Source of the DNA: Pyrinomonas sp040289685
GTDB lineage: Bacteria; Acidobacteriota; Blastocatellia; Pyrinomonadales; Pyrinomonadaceae
NCBI RefSeq assembly: GCF_040289685.1
Contig: NZ_PSLQ01000001.1
Coordinates: forward strand, 62,001-126,000
Direction of reading: 5' to 3'
Length of the DNA: 64,000 nucleotides
Shown here: in pieces, positions 55,017 to 63,307 of the stretch
How the letters are laid out: each line of letters opens with the position of its first letter
How positions within the stretch are numbered: position 1 is the first letter of the stretch
Program-made: the position numbers and the translations under genes
The notes under the pieces: generated by a model
What the model saw: only the letters and a program-made list of their open reading frames with translations
What the model was told of the DNA's origin: nothing
Databases searched by the model: none

Positions 55017-56156
55017 ATGAACGACCCTCGGCCCGAACCGAACATCTCGCGCTTTCTCGCCGAACGCATCGCCGCGGGCGATTTCCCATCGGCCGTTTAC
55101 GCTATCGCACAACGCGGATGCGCGCTCTTCGCCGATGCGCTCGGCGATAGCGTCATCGAACCGGAAAGGCGAACGGCGACGCTTAAGACCATCTACGATC
55201 TAGCTTCGCTCACGAAGCCTTTGGTCACAGGTCTGCTCATCGCGCGCCTGCTAGATAAAGAAGCATTCAGTCTCGACGATGAGGTGGCGAACTACCTCCC
55301 GCCGTTTCGCCGCGAGGACAAGCGAAAGATCACCATACGCCATCTCGTAACGCACGCTTCAGGGCTTCCGGCATGGCGTCCGCTCTACCTTCTCGCCGAA
55401 GGCGATCCGCACAAAGCGCTCGACGTCATCGCGCAACAACCGCTCGAATGCGCTCCGGGCGAGCGCGTCATCTACAGCGATCTGGGCTTCATCGCGCTCG
55501 GTTTTCTGATTGAAAGGCTCACGGACCGCCCGTTCGGCGAAACGGCCCATCAGGAGATCTTCGCGCCGCTCGCTTTGCAACGCACTCTCTTCAACCCGAG
55601 CGAAAGCTTACGCGCCGAAATCGCCGCGAGCGAGATGGAGGGGACAACCTATGAACGCGAGATGTGTCGTCAATTGGGAGCAAAGATCTCGCGCCACAAT
55701 TGGCGCGAAGGGGTGATTTGGGGCGAGGTTCATGACGAAAACGCCCGCTTTCTCGGCGGAGCGAGCGCCCATGCCGGACTCTTCTCTTCAGTTGATGAAA
55801 CGGTGCGCCTGGCGCGGGAATTCCTCGCATCGAGCGCGACGTTGCTCCAGCCCGCCGCATGCGAGCTTTTCCGGACCAACATGACACCCGATCTCAACGA
55901 AGCGCGGTCGCTGGCGTGGCAACTCGCAGCGACGCCCGATTCCACCGCCGGACCAGACCTTCCGCCCGACGCTTTCGGGCACACGGGTTTCACCGGCACG
56001 AGCTGTTGGCTCGATCCGCAACGCGAGCGCATCTTCGTGCTTTTGACCAACCGCACGCACGTGCGCGCGAGAACCTTTGCGAACATCAACGGTGTGCGCC
56101 GTCGCTTTCACTCGCTGGCCGTCGCCGCGCTCGACGCTTCGGAAAGGGACGCATGA
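55017..56156 (+). CDS. Class C beta-lactamase-like serine hydrolase
   Basis: A 379-residue penicillin-binding-protein-like hydrolase (EstB/DAP-like family S12 fold). The Ser64-Leu-Thr-Lys67 catalytic motif is in DLASLTKPLV, the Tyr motif in ERVIYSDLGF (Tyr about 150), and the third triad in FGHTGFTG (His-Thr-Gly, about 322). There is no signal peptide, so it is probably cytoplasmic; it is not a classic AmpC. The ATGA overlap with the chrA start shows co-translation. The substrate (ester, D-amino acid peptide, or other) is unknown. Confidence 0.85.
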   Translation: MNDPRPEPNISRFLAERIAAGDFPSAVYAIAQRGCALFADALGDSVIEPERRTATLKTIYDLASLTKPLVTGLLIARLLDKEAFSLDDEVANYLPPFRREDKRKITIRHLVTHASGLPAWRPLYLLAEGDPHKALDVIAQQPLECAPGERVIYSDLGFIALGFLIERLTDRPFGETAHQEIFAPLALQRTLFNPSESLRAEIAASEMEGTTYEREMCRQLGAKISRHNWREGVIWGEVHDENARFLGGASAHAGLFSSVDETVRLAREFLASSATLLQPAACELFRTNMTPDLNEARSLAWQLAATPDSTAGPDLPPDAFGHTGFTGTSCWLDPQRERIFVLLTNRTHVRARTFANINGVRRRFHSLAVAALDASERDA

Positions 56157-57550
56157 GCCGCACCGCCGATCGCGACCGACGCGTTTCGTCCCGTGCCGCA
56201 GCGCAAGGTGGCACAGATGCCGCATCGCCCAATGAACCAAAATCACGCATCTCTTTCGCCGCCGCTCTCCGCTTCTGGTTCAAACTAGGTTTCATCTCTT
56301 TCGGTGGACCAGCCGGCCAGATCGCCATCATGCACCGTGAACTCGTCGAGCGTCGTCGGTGGATCGATGAGCAGAGCTTCCTCCATGCGCTCAACTACTG
56401 CATGATGTTGCCTGGGCCGGAAGCGCAACAGCTTGCGACTTACATCGACTGGCTCCTGCACGGGACGCGCGGCGGCCTTGTAGCGGGCGCGTTCTTCCTC
56501 CTTCCCTCGATCTTCATTTTGCTCGCCCTTTCGTACATCTACGCGGCCTATGGACATTTGCCAGCGGTGAGCAGCGCGCTCTACGGACTCAAAGCAGTCG
56601 TCATCGCTATCGTCGTCGAAGCCGTGCTGCGCCTCGGCAAACGCGCGTTGCACGGCGGCGCGCATTTCGTCATCGCGGCGCTCAGTTTCTTTGCGATCCA
56701 CCTTTTTCGCGTTCCTTTCCCTCTCATCGTGCTCGGTGCCGCCGTCGCGGGCTTGCTTCTGCTCGGCAAACGAAATGCCCGACGAGAAGGCGACGTCCCT
56801 CAAGGTGCAAACCCGGCGAGCACGCTCGTTGCGACGAACCGAGAAGATCAAGCGCAAGGAGGCGGCGGAAGAGGGCATTTAGTGCGCACGCTCGGCGCGG
56901 GAGCAGCGCTTTGGATCTTTCCGCTCGCACTGCTCGGCGAATGGCGCGGCTGGGCTAGCCTTCACGTCGCCGAGTACTTGTTCTTCTCCAAAGCAGCGCT
57001 CGTGACTTTCGGCGGAGCCTACGCCGCGCTCGCTTACGCGACGCAGACGGTGGTTTCGACCTACGGCTGGCTCTCGCCGACGCAAGCCATCGATGGGCTG
57101 GCCTTGGCGGAGACCACTCCCGGACCGCTCATCATGGTCCTTCAATTCGTTGGCTTCATGGCCGCGTGGAACGAACCGCAAGACATAGGGCGGACGGCGA
57201 GCGCAGCGCTCGGCGCAGCGATCACGACCTACGTCACCTTCCTCCCTTCGTTCATCTTCATCTTCTCAGGCGCGCCGTACATCGAAAGATTGCGTCGGAA
57301 TCGGCATCTGACCGACGCGTTGTCGGGCATCACTGCTGCCGTGGTCGGCGTCATACTGAACCTCGCCCTCGTTTTCGGAACCGCCGTCCTCTGGCCCAGA
57401 GGCTTCGCTGCCGCGCCAGACTGGTTCGCCCTCGCTTTGAGCGCCGCAACAACGGTCGCACTGGTTCGTTTCAAAGCGGAAGCGGTGTGGATCGTCGTCG
57501 CCGACATCGTCGCCGGTTTCGCGCGCTATTTGTTGGAGAGCATCTTTTAG
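56153..57550 (+). CDS. chrA: Chromate transporter ChrA, two-domain (long) form
   Basis: A 465-residue CHR-family membrane protein. Both halves carry the family signature: RFWFKLGFISFGGPAGQIAI with WIDEQSFLHALNYCMMLPGPEAQQ (about 39-105), and AALVTFGGAYAALAYATQ with LSPTQAIDGLALAETTPGPLIMVLQF (about 280-330). It exports chromate in resistant strains; natural roles are less clear. The ATG at 56153 overlaps the stop of the serine hydrolase gene (ATGA), so a functional link or mere operon convenience is possible. The start is fixed by this overlap and the family's N-terminus; an upstream frame extension to 55859 is an out-of-frame shadow of the hydrolase gene. Confidence 0.9.
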   Translation: MSRTADRDRRVSSRAAAQGGTDAASPNEPKSRISFAAALRFWFKLGFISFGGPAGQIAIMHRELVERRRWIDEQSFLHALNYCMMLPGPEAQQLATYIDWLLHGTRGGLVAGAFFLLPSIFILLALSYIYAAYGHLPAVSSALYGLKAVVIAIVVEAVLRLGKRALHGGAHFVIAALSFFAIHLFRVPFPLIVLGAAVAGLLLLGKRNARREGDVPQGANPASTLVATNREDQAQGGGGRGHLVRTLGAGAALWIFPLALLGEWRGWASLHVAEYLFFSKAALVTFGGAYAALAYATQTVVSTYGWLSPTQAIDGLALAETTPGPLIMVLQFVGFMAAWNEPQDIGRTASAALGAAITTYVTFLPSFIFIFSGAPYIERLRRNRHLTDALSGITAAVVGVILNLALVFGTAVLWPRGFAAAPDWFALALSAATTVALVRFKAEAVWIVVADIVAGFARYLLESIF

Positions 57551-57631
57551 CTCATCTTCGTCGAACGCTGCCGAATCCAAAGTCAAATCGAACCGTTTCC
57601 ACTCACCGTCTCGTTGGTCTCGCGCAAATCT

Positions 57632-57742
57632 ATGCTCTACAATTCCCCGGTGATCTTTTCGCGTCGTCAAATCGTAGGCGCGCTCATCTTGCTTTGCCTG
57701 ATCGGGCTCGCCCTCGCGCTACGTTACGTCCTAGACTACTGA
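57632..57742 (+). CDS. 36-residue single-pass membrane peptide
   Basis: A short frame reading MLYNSPVIFSRRQIVGALIL, then LCLIGLALALRYVLDY and a stop. It has a basic segment and one hydrophobic helix. It lies between chrA and miaA, on the same strand as both. Its start context (cgcaaatct-ATG) lacks a strong ribosome site. The composition looks protein-like and the helix is well formed; conservation in relatives would decide. Function unknown. Confidence 0.4.
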   Translation: MLYNSPVIFSRRQIVGALILLCLIGLALALRYVLDY

Positions 57743-57996
57743 AGGGGCGGCGGAGCAAGTTCTGGGCGGTTGCCAGCTTGCTTTTCGGAACGACTGCGCT
57801 CGATGAACGGATTCATGAAAAGTTCGAGCAGCATGCTGCTTCTCTGCTTCGCGAAGCGTGCAGCGTTTCCGCTCTCGCAAACGCGACACGGGAGAGCCCA
57901 TCGTAGGTTTTCGCTGCCGCTTCCCCTCTTCGGCAGCGCGACGTGGTTTTTCACCAAGAGCGAAGCCTTTCTTTTGCCGACTTCGAACGACGCGAG

Positions 57997-58965
57997 ATGA
58001 CGGCTTTCTCCGAAGAACTGAACGCAGAGCGACGTCCGATCATCGCCATCGTTGGACCGACGGCTTCGGGCAAAAGCGCGCTCGGCATCGAGATGGCGCT
58101 CCGGTTCAACGGTGAGATCATCAACTGCGACTCTGTGCAGGTCTACCGCGACATCGAGGTCGCGACGGCCAAAGTCCCGCCCGCCGAACGGCGCGGCGTG
58201 CCGCATCACCTGCTCGATTTCGTCCCGCCCGATGTCCGTTTTACGGCTGCCGATTGGGCGCACGCGGCGAGCGGGAAGATCATTGAGATCGAAGCGCGCG
58301 GGCGCACGGCCTTTCTCGTCGGGGGCACAGGCTTCTACCTGCGCGCGCTGCGCGAACCGTTCTTCGAAAGCCCGCCGACCGATGAACGGCTGAGAAGCCG
58401 CTTGCTGCAGATCAAAGAGCGCCGCGGAGCCGAACACCTGCATCGCATGCTCCGACGTCTCGACCCAGAAGCAGCGGCTAGACTCAGCCAGAGAGATTGG
58501 CCACGCATCACGCGCGCGCTCGAGGTCATCTTCCAAACCGGTCGTCGCTTCTCCGAGCAACAACGAGAAAGGCAGCCGCCGCCGCCTTTTGCTCGCCGCA
58601 TACGCATTTTCGCGCTCGATCCGCCGCGGGCCGAACTCTACGAACGCATCGACCGGCGCACGGAGGAGCACTTCCGCGCCGGGTTGGTCGAAGAGGTCCG
58701 AAGACTGCTCGCGCGGGGCGTGCCGCCCACTTCCAGCGCGCTCGGCGCGCACGGCTACCGCCGCGCCGTTGAATACTTGCGCGGCGAGCGTACCTTGGAG
58801 AGCGCCATCGCGCAGACCAAACTCGACGTGCGCCACTACGCTAAGCGTCAGTGGACGTGGTTTCGACGTGAACCGGGTGTCGAGTGGATCCGCGGCTTCG
58901 GCGACGATCCACGCGTGCAGGAGCTTCTGGCAGCGCGACTCTTCAGACTCCTTTCATCAGCTTGA
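57997..58965 (+). CDS. miaA: tRNA dimethylallyltransferase
   Basis: MiaA puts a dimethylallyl group on A37 of tRNAs reading UNN codons. The 322-residue protein has the P-loop GPTASGKS (20-27), the catalytic acid and tRNA-binding DSVQVYRDIEVATAK, the GGTGFYLRAL loop and the anticodon-arm-binding region with RDWPRITRALEV. The start at 57997 has the Met right before the family's N-terminus; an ATG-less extension upstream is not needed. hfq follows about 220 bp later, as in many bacteria where miaA-hfq form one operon. Confidence 0.95.
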   Translation: MTAFSEELNAERRPIIAIVGPTASGKSALGIEMALRFNGEIINCDSVQVYRDIEVATAKVPPAERRGVPHHLLDFVPPDVRFTAADWAHAASGKIIEIEARGRTAFLVGGTGFYLRALREPFFESPPTDERLRSRLLQIKERRGAEHLHRMLRRLDPEAAARLSQRDWPRITRALEVIFQTGRRFSEQQRERQPPPPFARRIRIFALDPPRAELYERIDRRTEEHFRAGLVEEVRRLLARGVPPTSSALGAHGYRRAVEYLRGERTLESAIAQTKLDVRHYAKRQWTWFRREPGVEWIRGFGDDPRVQELLAARLFRLLSSA

Positions 58966-58997
58966 TTCGCCTGCGTCGAGGCGCAAAAGTGGGATAT

Positions 58998-59088
58998 CTC
59001 CGGCGCTTTGAAGAGGGCGGCATTCTGCAGGCGACGCTTGGCCGCTCATGCTTCCCGGCGTGACTCTCCGGTGCCTTGAAGACGGCGG
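58998..59088. repeat. Imperfect 23-bp direct repeat between miaA and hfq
   Basis: ctccggcgctttgaagaggg-cgg (58998-59020) and ctccggtgccttgaagacgg-cgg (59066-59088) agree at 20 of 23 positions. They lie in a 220-bp region with no gene. Possibly a repeated regulatory element or a small dispersed repeat. Confidence 0.5.
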
Positions 59089-59112
59089 TGCCCGTAGCCA
59101 TGGACCGCCTAC

Positions 59113-59141
59113 TTGTCATGATGGGCGGGCTGTTGTAATGT
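59113..59141 (+). promoter_or_regulatory. Candidate hfq promoter
   Basis: TTGTCA (59113-59118), 17-bp spacer, TAATGT (59136-59141), about 45 bp before the GTG start of hfq. The -35 matches consensus at five of six positions; the -10 is poor. Confidence 0.3.
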
Positions 59142-59185
59142 AAAGCACAAGCTCTTTGTTGCATAGTTTGTGCGTGGAGACAAGA

Positions 59186-59491
59186 GTGGACAACAAACCT
59201 GCACCGCAAAACGTTCAAGATGCGTTTCTCAACACGGCGCGCCGCGAGAAGGATACTGTGACGGTTCACCTGATGAACGGCGCGAAGCTGACCGGGCGCA
59301 TCAAGAGCTTCGACAAATTCTCGGTGCTCGTCGAATCGGGCGCGCAGGAACACCTCGTCTTCAAACACGCTATTTCAAACATCGTCCATGCGCGCCGCGG
59401 GCCGAGCGAACAGCGCCAACCGCAAACTTCCCAGCAAACGAGCAGCCAACACACATCGTCGTCTTCGCCGCCGGAATCGGGCGACGAATGA
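59186..59491 (+). CDS. hfq: RNA-binding protein Hfq
   Basis: The Sm-like chaperone that pairs small RNAs with mRNAs. The 101-residue protein has the Sm1 motif (KDTVTVHLMNGAKLTGRIKS) and Sm2 (EHLVFKHAISNIVHA), where family members have the YKH-type motif; here it is FKH. The C-terminal tail (about 75-101) is Gln/Ser/Thr-rich and probably disordered. The start is the GTG at 59186 with GGAGA six bases upstream; a TTG/ATG-based extension to 59156 is unlikely. The stop overlaps the tmk start (ATGA). Confidence 0.92.
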   Translation: MDNKPAPQNVQDAFLNTARREKDTVTVHLMNGAKLTGRIKSFDKFSVLVESGAQEHLVFKHAISNIVHARRGPSEQRQPQTSQQTSSQHTSSSSPPESGDE

Positions 59492-60156
59492 GCGGCGCAA
59501 AACAGATGGATCAAGGGATCTTCATCACTTTCGAAGGCATAGACGGGAGCGGAAAATCCACACAACTACGCCTGCTCGCAAGCGATCTTCGGCTTCGTGG
59601 CTACAACCTCGTGACGACGCGCGAACCCGGGGGCACGCCGCTCGGCGCAAAGCTCCGAGAACTTTTGCTCAACGCCGACGAACAGGTTGATCCGCTCGCC
59701 GAACTCCTTCTTTACGCCGCGGACCGCGCGCAACACGTGCGCACGCTCGTCCGTCCGGCGCTCGCCACCGGTCACATCGTCCTGTCGGACCGTTACGCCG
59801 ATTCCACAGTCGCTTACCAAGGGGCTGGGCGACTCTTTCCCCCTGAATTAGTCGCCGACGTCGTCCGCATCGGCACCGATGGTCTCAATCCGCACCTGAC
59901 GTTGATCCTCGACGTGCCGGTGGCGATGGCGCACGCGCGCTTGCGCTGTAGACGCGAGAAGCGCGAAGATGATCGCCTGGAGCGCGAGGAGATGGAGTTT
60001 CACGCGCGCGTGCGCGACGCATACAAACGTATCGCCGCCAACGAACCGGACCGCGTGCGGCTCGTTGATGCCAGCTCTTCGGTGGAAGAGACGCATGCCC
60101 GCATCATGGAGATCGTCTTGCCCTTTGTGGAAGCGCGCTCGCGAACGATAGGATGA
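59488..60156 (+). CDS. tmk: Thymidylate kinase
   Basis: Converts dTMP to dTDP. The 222-residue protein has the P-loop FEGIDGSGKST (15-25), the TTREPGGTPLG loop, the DRYADSTVAYQGAGR substrate site and the Arg/Glu LID region (CRREKREDDRLE). The start at 59488 is within the hfq stop (ATGA overlap), so hfq and tmk are coupled. holB follows 139 bp later; tmk-holB is a common arrangement. Confidence 0.95.
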   Translation: MSGAKQMDQGIFITFEGIDGSGKSTQLRLLASDLRLRGYNLVTTREPGGTPLGAKLRELLLNADEQVDPLAELLLYAADRAQHVRTLVRPALATGHIVLSDRYADSTVAYQGAGRLFPPELVADVVRIGTDGLNPHLTLILDVPVAMAHARLRCRREKREDDRLEREEMEFHARVRDAYKRIAANEPDRVRLVDASSSVEETHARIMEIVLPFVEARSRTIG

Positions 60157-60295
60157 AGCGAGAGCGGCAAGAGAACGGCCCGTTTTGCAATCTCTTGCGC
60201 GCGTAACTTCCAGCCGCGCGCTTGCGAAAGATCAAGAGATAGTGAGACTCTTTCGCCCTTGCGAAAGGTGAAGGGGTGGTGAGGCGCGCCCTCCA

Positions 60296-61320
60296 ATGTT
60301 CGACCGACTGAAAGGCAATCGCGAAGTCAAAGACCTCTTTCGCCGTATGCTGACCAAGGGGCGCGTGGCAAACGCGCTCATCTTCATCGGCGAAGAAGGC
60401 GTCGGGAAAAAGGCTTTCGCCGTCGAACTCGCCGCCGCGCTCAACTGCCGCGCGCGTACTCCTTCAGGCGAGGCATGCAACGAATGCTCTGCCTGCGAAC
60501 GCATCATGCGTTGGCCGACCGAGGAGAAAGTTGACAAGCAGATCGTCTGGAGCGCTCACCCGGATGTCGGCCTGATCCAGCCCGCGGGCCGCCACATCGT
60601 CGCCGAACAAGCGCGCGAACTGGCGCGCGAGGCTAACTCCGCGCCGTACGAAGGGCTCGTCCGCTTCTTCATTATCGATGAAGCGGACAAGCTCAATGAC
60701 ACGGCCGCAGGCGCGCTGCTGAAAACGCTGGAAGAGATGCCGACGACAACGCACATCGCGCTCATCACTGACCGACCGGCAGCGTTGCTGCCGACCGTGG
60801 TTTCGCGCTGCCAGCAGGTACGTTTCGCTCCCATTCCGACAGAAGAACTGGCTGCCGCCATAGCCGACGAAAAGGGCGTTGGTATGCATGAAGCGCGCAC
60901 CATCGCAGAGATCGCGCGCGGCAGTTGGGGCCGCGCTATGCGCCTCGATTGGGAACGCGAACGGGCGCACGCGCAGCGCGCGCTCGCCATCATCGAAGCG
61001 GCAGCGGCGCGTGATCGCGCGCGCCTGCTTCGCCTCGCCGAAGAACTCAGCGACGCCACGCGCAAAGAGGAGTTCGAACCAACGCTCGACTGGCTCCCGC
61101 GCTGCTTGCGCGCGATCTTTGGCTGCTGCTCTGTACGACTGAAGCGCGCATTGTCAACCGCGACTTGCAGGCGCGTTTGGTCCAACTCGCGCAACAAATA
61201 TCTGCCCCTCGCGCAACGCGGTGGATCAAGGAGGTCGAAGAGGTGCGCCGCCGCCTTGATGTCAACATCAACCGCCGCGTCGCGGCAGATGCGTTGCTGC
61301 TCACCATGGCCGAGGGTTGA
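60296..61320 (+). CDS. holB: DNA polymerase III delta' subunit (apparent frameshift near the C-terminus)
   Basis: The clamp-loader subunit. The AAA+ part is intact: ANALIFIGEEGVGKKAFAVE (P-loop), the four-cysteine zinc module (CRARTPSGEAC, then CSAC), VRFFIIDEADKLNDTAAG (Walker B) and SRCQQVRF (sensor). After DATRKEEFEPTLDW (about 61091) the frame gives an Arg/Cys-rich, un-HolB-like tail to 61354. In the -1 frame from about 61093 the sequence becomes APALLARDLWLLL, IVNRDLQARLVQLAQQIS, RWIKEVEEVRRRL and DVNINRRVAADALLLTMAEG, then a stop at 61318-61320: exactly the expected C-terminal domain. The coordinates given span the restored protein. A sequencing error, a real mutation or a programmed shift are possible; no slippery heptamer is obvious. 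Confidence 0.85.
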
Positions 61321-61377
61321 CCGCACGATCAATGATGCTTCACGTCACCTATGAGCGCGATAAACTGCGAAATGCGA

Positions 61378-61405
61378 CATCAGTTGACCACACGGTCAGT
61401 TGATG
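61378..61405. promoter_or_regulatory. 28-bp imperfect inverted repeat upstream of the DJ-1/PfpI gene
   Basis: CATCAGTTGACC (61378-61389), ACAC, GGTCAGTTGATG (61394-61405): arms of 12 bp with ten matches and a perfect TGACC-N4-GGTCA core. It suits a dimeric repressor operator, or a hairpin ending the holB transcript (no T-run follows). A 13-bp direct repeat (atgatgcttcacg) flanks it at 61332 and 61403. Confidence 0.5.
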
Positions 61406-61530
61406 ATGCTTCACGGCCTTGAGTCCGCCCAAAAAAGACGAATCCGCGATTCTCTCGCAAGCCTTTTTTCGCGCGTTCGCTTCGGCCCTTCACGACGAGC
61501 ATCTGTCCAGTTCGTCACGTTTGGCGATGG

Positions 61531-61539
61531 TGTTATGAT
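61531..61539 (+). promoter_or_regulatory. Extended -10 promoter of the DJ-1/PfpI gene
   Basis: TGT followed by TATGAT (61534-61539), an extended -10. No good -35 is seen (TTCGTC at 61511-61516, 17-bp spacer). The start codon lies 36 bp downstream. Confidence 0.45.
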
Positions 61540-61575
61540 GAGTGAGTCAAATCCAGTCGCTAGGAGGTACAAACC

Positions 61576-62178
61576 ATGCCGAAAAAGATCTTAATGCTCG
61601 TCGGCGATTTCGTCGAGGATTACGAGGTGATGGTTCCGTTTCAAGCGCTCCAGATCGCTGGTCACGAGGTTCATGCTGTCTGCCCTGACAAGAAGGCGGG
61701 CGACAAGGTGAGAACGGCGATTCACGACTTCGAAGGCGATCAGACCTACTCGGAAAAGCGCGGGCATGACTTCGCGCTCAACGCGACCTTCGCCGACATA
61801 GATCCGCAAAACTACGATGCGCTCGTCATCCCCGGCGGACGCGCGCCGGAGTACATCCGCTTGAACCAACGCCTGCTTGACATCGTGCGCCACTTTGCGC
61901 AAGCGCGTAAACCGATCGCGGCCATCTGCCACGGCGCGCAGGTGCTTACAGCCGCAGGCGTCGTCCAAGGACGGAAGATCTCCGCTTATCCCGCAGTTGG
62001 ACCGGAAGTCGTTGCCGCCGGCGGTGAGTACAAACAGATAGGCTTCACCGAAGCCATCACAGACGACAATCTCGTCACCGGCCCAGCTTGGACGGCGCAC
62101 GTCGAATGGTTGCGCCAGTTCCTCGCGCTGCTCGGCACAAGGATCACCCATGAAGAATCGGCTGGTGCCGCAGCGTGA
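61576..62178 (+). CDS. DJ-1/PfpI-family protein
   Basis: A 200-residue class I glutamine-amidotransferase-like protein (PfpI/YhbO type), related to intracellular proteases and glyoxal-handling stress proteins. The catalytic set is Glu14 (FVEDYE), the nucleophile Cys118 and His119 in IAAICHGAQVL; ALVIPGGRAPEYIRL (about 82-96) is the family oxyanion segment. A strong TAGGAGG ribosome site precedes the ATG. It is preceded by an extended -10 and a 28-bp palindrome and is followed, about 220 bp on, by a strong hairpin. Stress-related detoxification or protein deglycation is possible; the reaction is not fixed. Confidence 0.9.
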   Translation: MPKKILMLVGDFVEDYEVMVPFQALQIAGHEVHAVCPDKKAGDKVRTAIHDFEGDQTYSEKRGHDFALNATFADIDPQNYDALVIPGGRAPEYIRLNQRLLDIVRHFAQARKPIAAICHGAQVLTAAGVVQGRKISAYPAVGPEVVAAGGEYKQIGFTEAITDDNLVTGPAWTAHVEWLRQFLALLGTRITHEESAGAAA

Positions 62179-62220
62179 CGTCTGCGATCCGAAGATCGAG
62201 GCGGCACGCGCTCGCAACGG

Positions 62221-62335
62221 GCGCGAAACGAATTCTGCTGAAGACGCCTTTGGCGCAACCCTTTCGCTGCGTTCCGCGCCGCAACCCGTGTAGGTGCCCG
62301 CGCGAAACGAATTCTGAAGACGCCTTTGGCGCAAC
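62221..62335. repeat. Direct repeat with an internal mini-hairpin
   Basis: Copy one (62221-62259) begins gcgcgaaacgaattctgctg and continues aagacgcctttggcgcaac. Copy two (62300-62335) is the same apart from a missing CTG. Each carries CGCC-ttt-GGCG. The two copies are 79 bp apart start to start, downstream of the DJ-1/PfpI gene. Confidence 0.65.
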
Positions 62336-62396
62336 GAGCGCGTACTAAGCGACAAACGAAAGCGGCACCAAGCCGAGGCTGAAATACCTACGAACG

Positions 62397-62426
62397 AAGA
62401 GGCGACACCAACGCGGGTCGCCTCTT
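62397..62426 (+). terminator. Terminator-like hairpin downstream of the DJ-1/PfpI gene
   Basis: AAGAGGCGAC (62397-62406), 10-nt loop, GTCGCCTCTT (62417-62426), then TCGCC. A perfect 10-bp GC-rich stem but a short T-run. It would give the DJ-1/PfpI mRNA a ~220-nt 3' leader carrying the two repeats, or end a separate small RNA. Confidence 0.6.
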
Positions 62427-63007
62427 TCGCCGATGCTTTTGCAAACGATCGCACCGCGTCATCGCAAACGGATAGCAATCGAGGTGGGCAAAGAGCGGCG
62501 AAACTCGCCAACGATCGCACAAAGCCGTTGCAGCGCGAAGGCTGCGCCGTTCGCTTTTGCCGACTGCGATTGGAAACGCTCCGCCGAAGGCCAAGATGGG
62601 TGGCGCGTACAGAAGACGCGCGGGAAACGGTCGCTTCGACGCCAACCGATCACGAGATCCATGCGCTTATCGTCGTCAGCATAGCCAGAAAGGAGATGGT
62701 CGCTTTGACGAATAACCCTCATGAGTTTTATGCGCGGCGTCGGATTTTTGCGATCATCCTTTTTCGGGCCGCTGTATAGGCGATCGTATTCGCGCAAGCC
62801 TTGGCCGAAGGCTTTGCAAGCGGCAGATGGAGCTCGTTTCGTGCGTCGCGCGTTTCGCCCGGGAAACGGGCGAGCGGGCGAGCTGACCCCATGCTTTCGG
62901 GAGAGGAATTCGTTTGCCGCCGCCGTCTCGGAAAGGAGAGAGTGGTGTTCCGTCGCTGCGCTGAAATTGAAATCGGTTTTCAAATCGTTCTATACTCTTC
63001 CTGCTGC

Positions 63008-63274
63008 ATGAAACGACCGAAAACCAAAAACGATTCGAACGACTCGCTGTCGCTGGCCGAACTGCCCATCGGCAGCTCGGCACGTATTGTCGCCATCGGC
63101 GGCGCAAGCGCCGTCCCCCGCCGCATGATGGAGATGGGATTGGTTCCGGGCGCGCCCGTGACGGTCGTTCGTCAAGCGCCGTTAGGCGATCCATTAGAGA
63201 TTCGCGTTCGTAGCTGTCACTTGGCCGTGCGGCGCGCCGATGCGCGTGTCATCGCCTGTGCGCTCGAAACGTAA
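63008..63274 (+). CDS. feoA: Ferrous iron transport protein A (FeoA)
   Basis: An 88-residue SH3-like FeoA that supports the FeoB iron transporter. The family core is SLAELPIGSSARIVAIGG (15-32) followed by RRMMEMGLVPGAPVTVVRQ (40-58) and the C-terminal LAVRRADARVIAC. The start at 63008 (MKRPKTKNDS) gives a normal N-terminus; the frame is open far upstream (to 62801) but is not protein-like. feoB starts 33 bp after its stop. Confidence 0.9.
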   Translation: MKRPKTKNDSNDSLSLAELPIGSSARIVAIGGASAVPRRMMEMGLVPGAPVTVVRQAPLGDPLEIRVRSCHLAVRRADARVIACALET

Positions 63275-63307
63275 AGCGCGCCGCGAGCCGTTTGATCCCC
63301 TTTGCGA

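Larger units (their letters stand above)
62179..63007. other. Long non-coding stretch between the DJ-1/PfpI gene and feoA
   Basis: About 830 bp with no convincing gene. It holds a 36-39-bp direct repeat (62221-62259 and 62300-62335) and a terminator-like hairpin (62397-62426). The remainder to feoA shows no promoter consensus or conserved RNA that I recognise. Confidence 0.5.

Noticed and set aside
61400..61594. 64-codon plus-strand frame before the DJ-1/PfpI gene
   Set aside because: It spans the promoter and overlaps the start of the real gene, has no ribosome site and no protein-like pattern.
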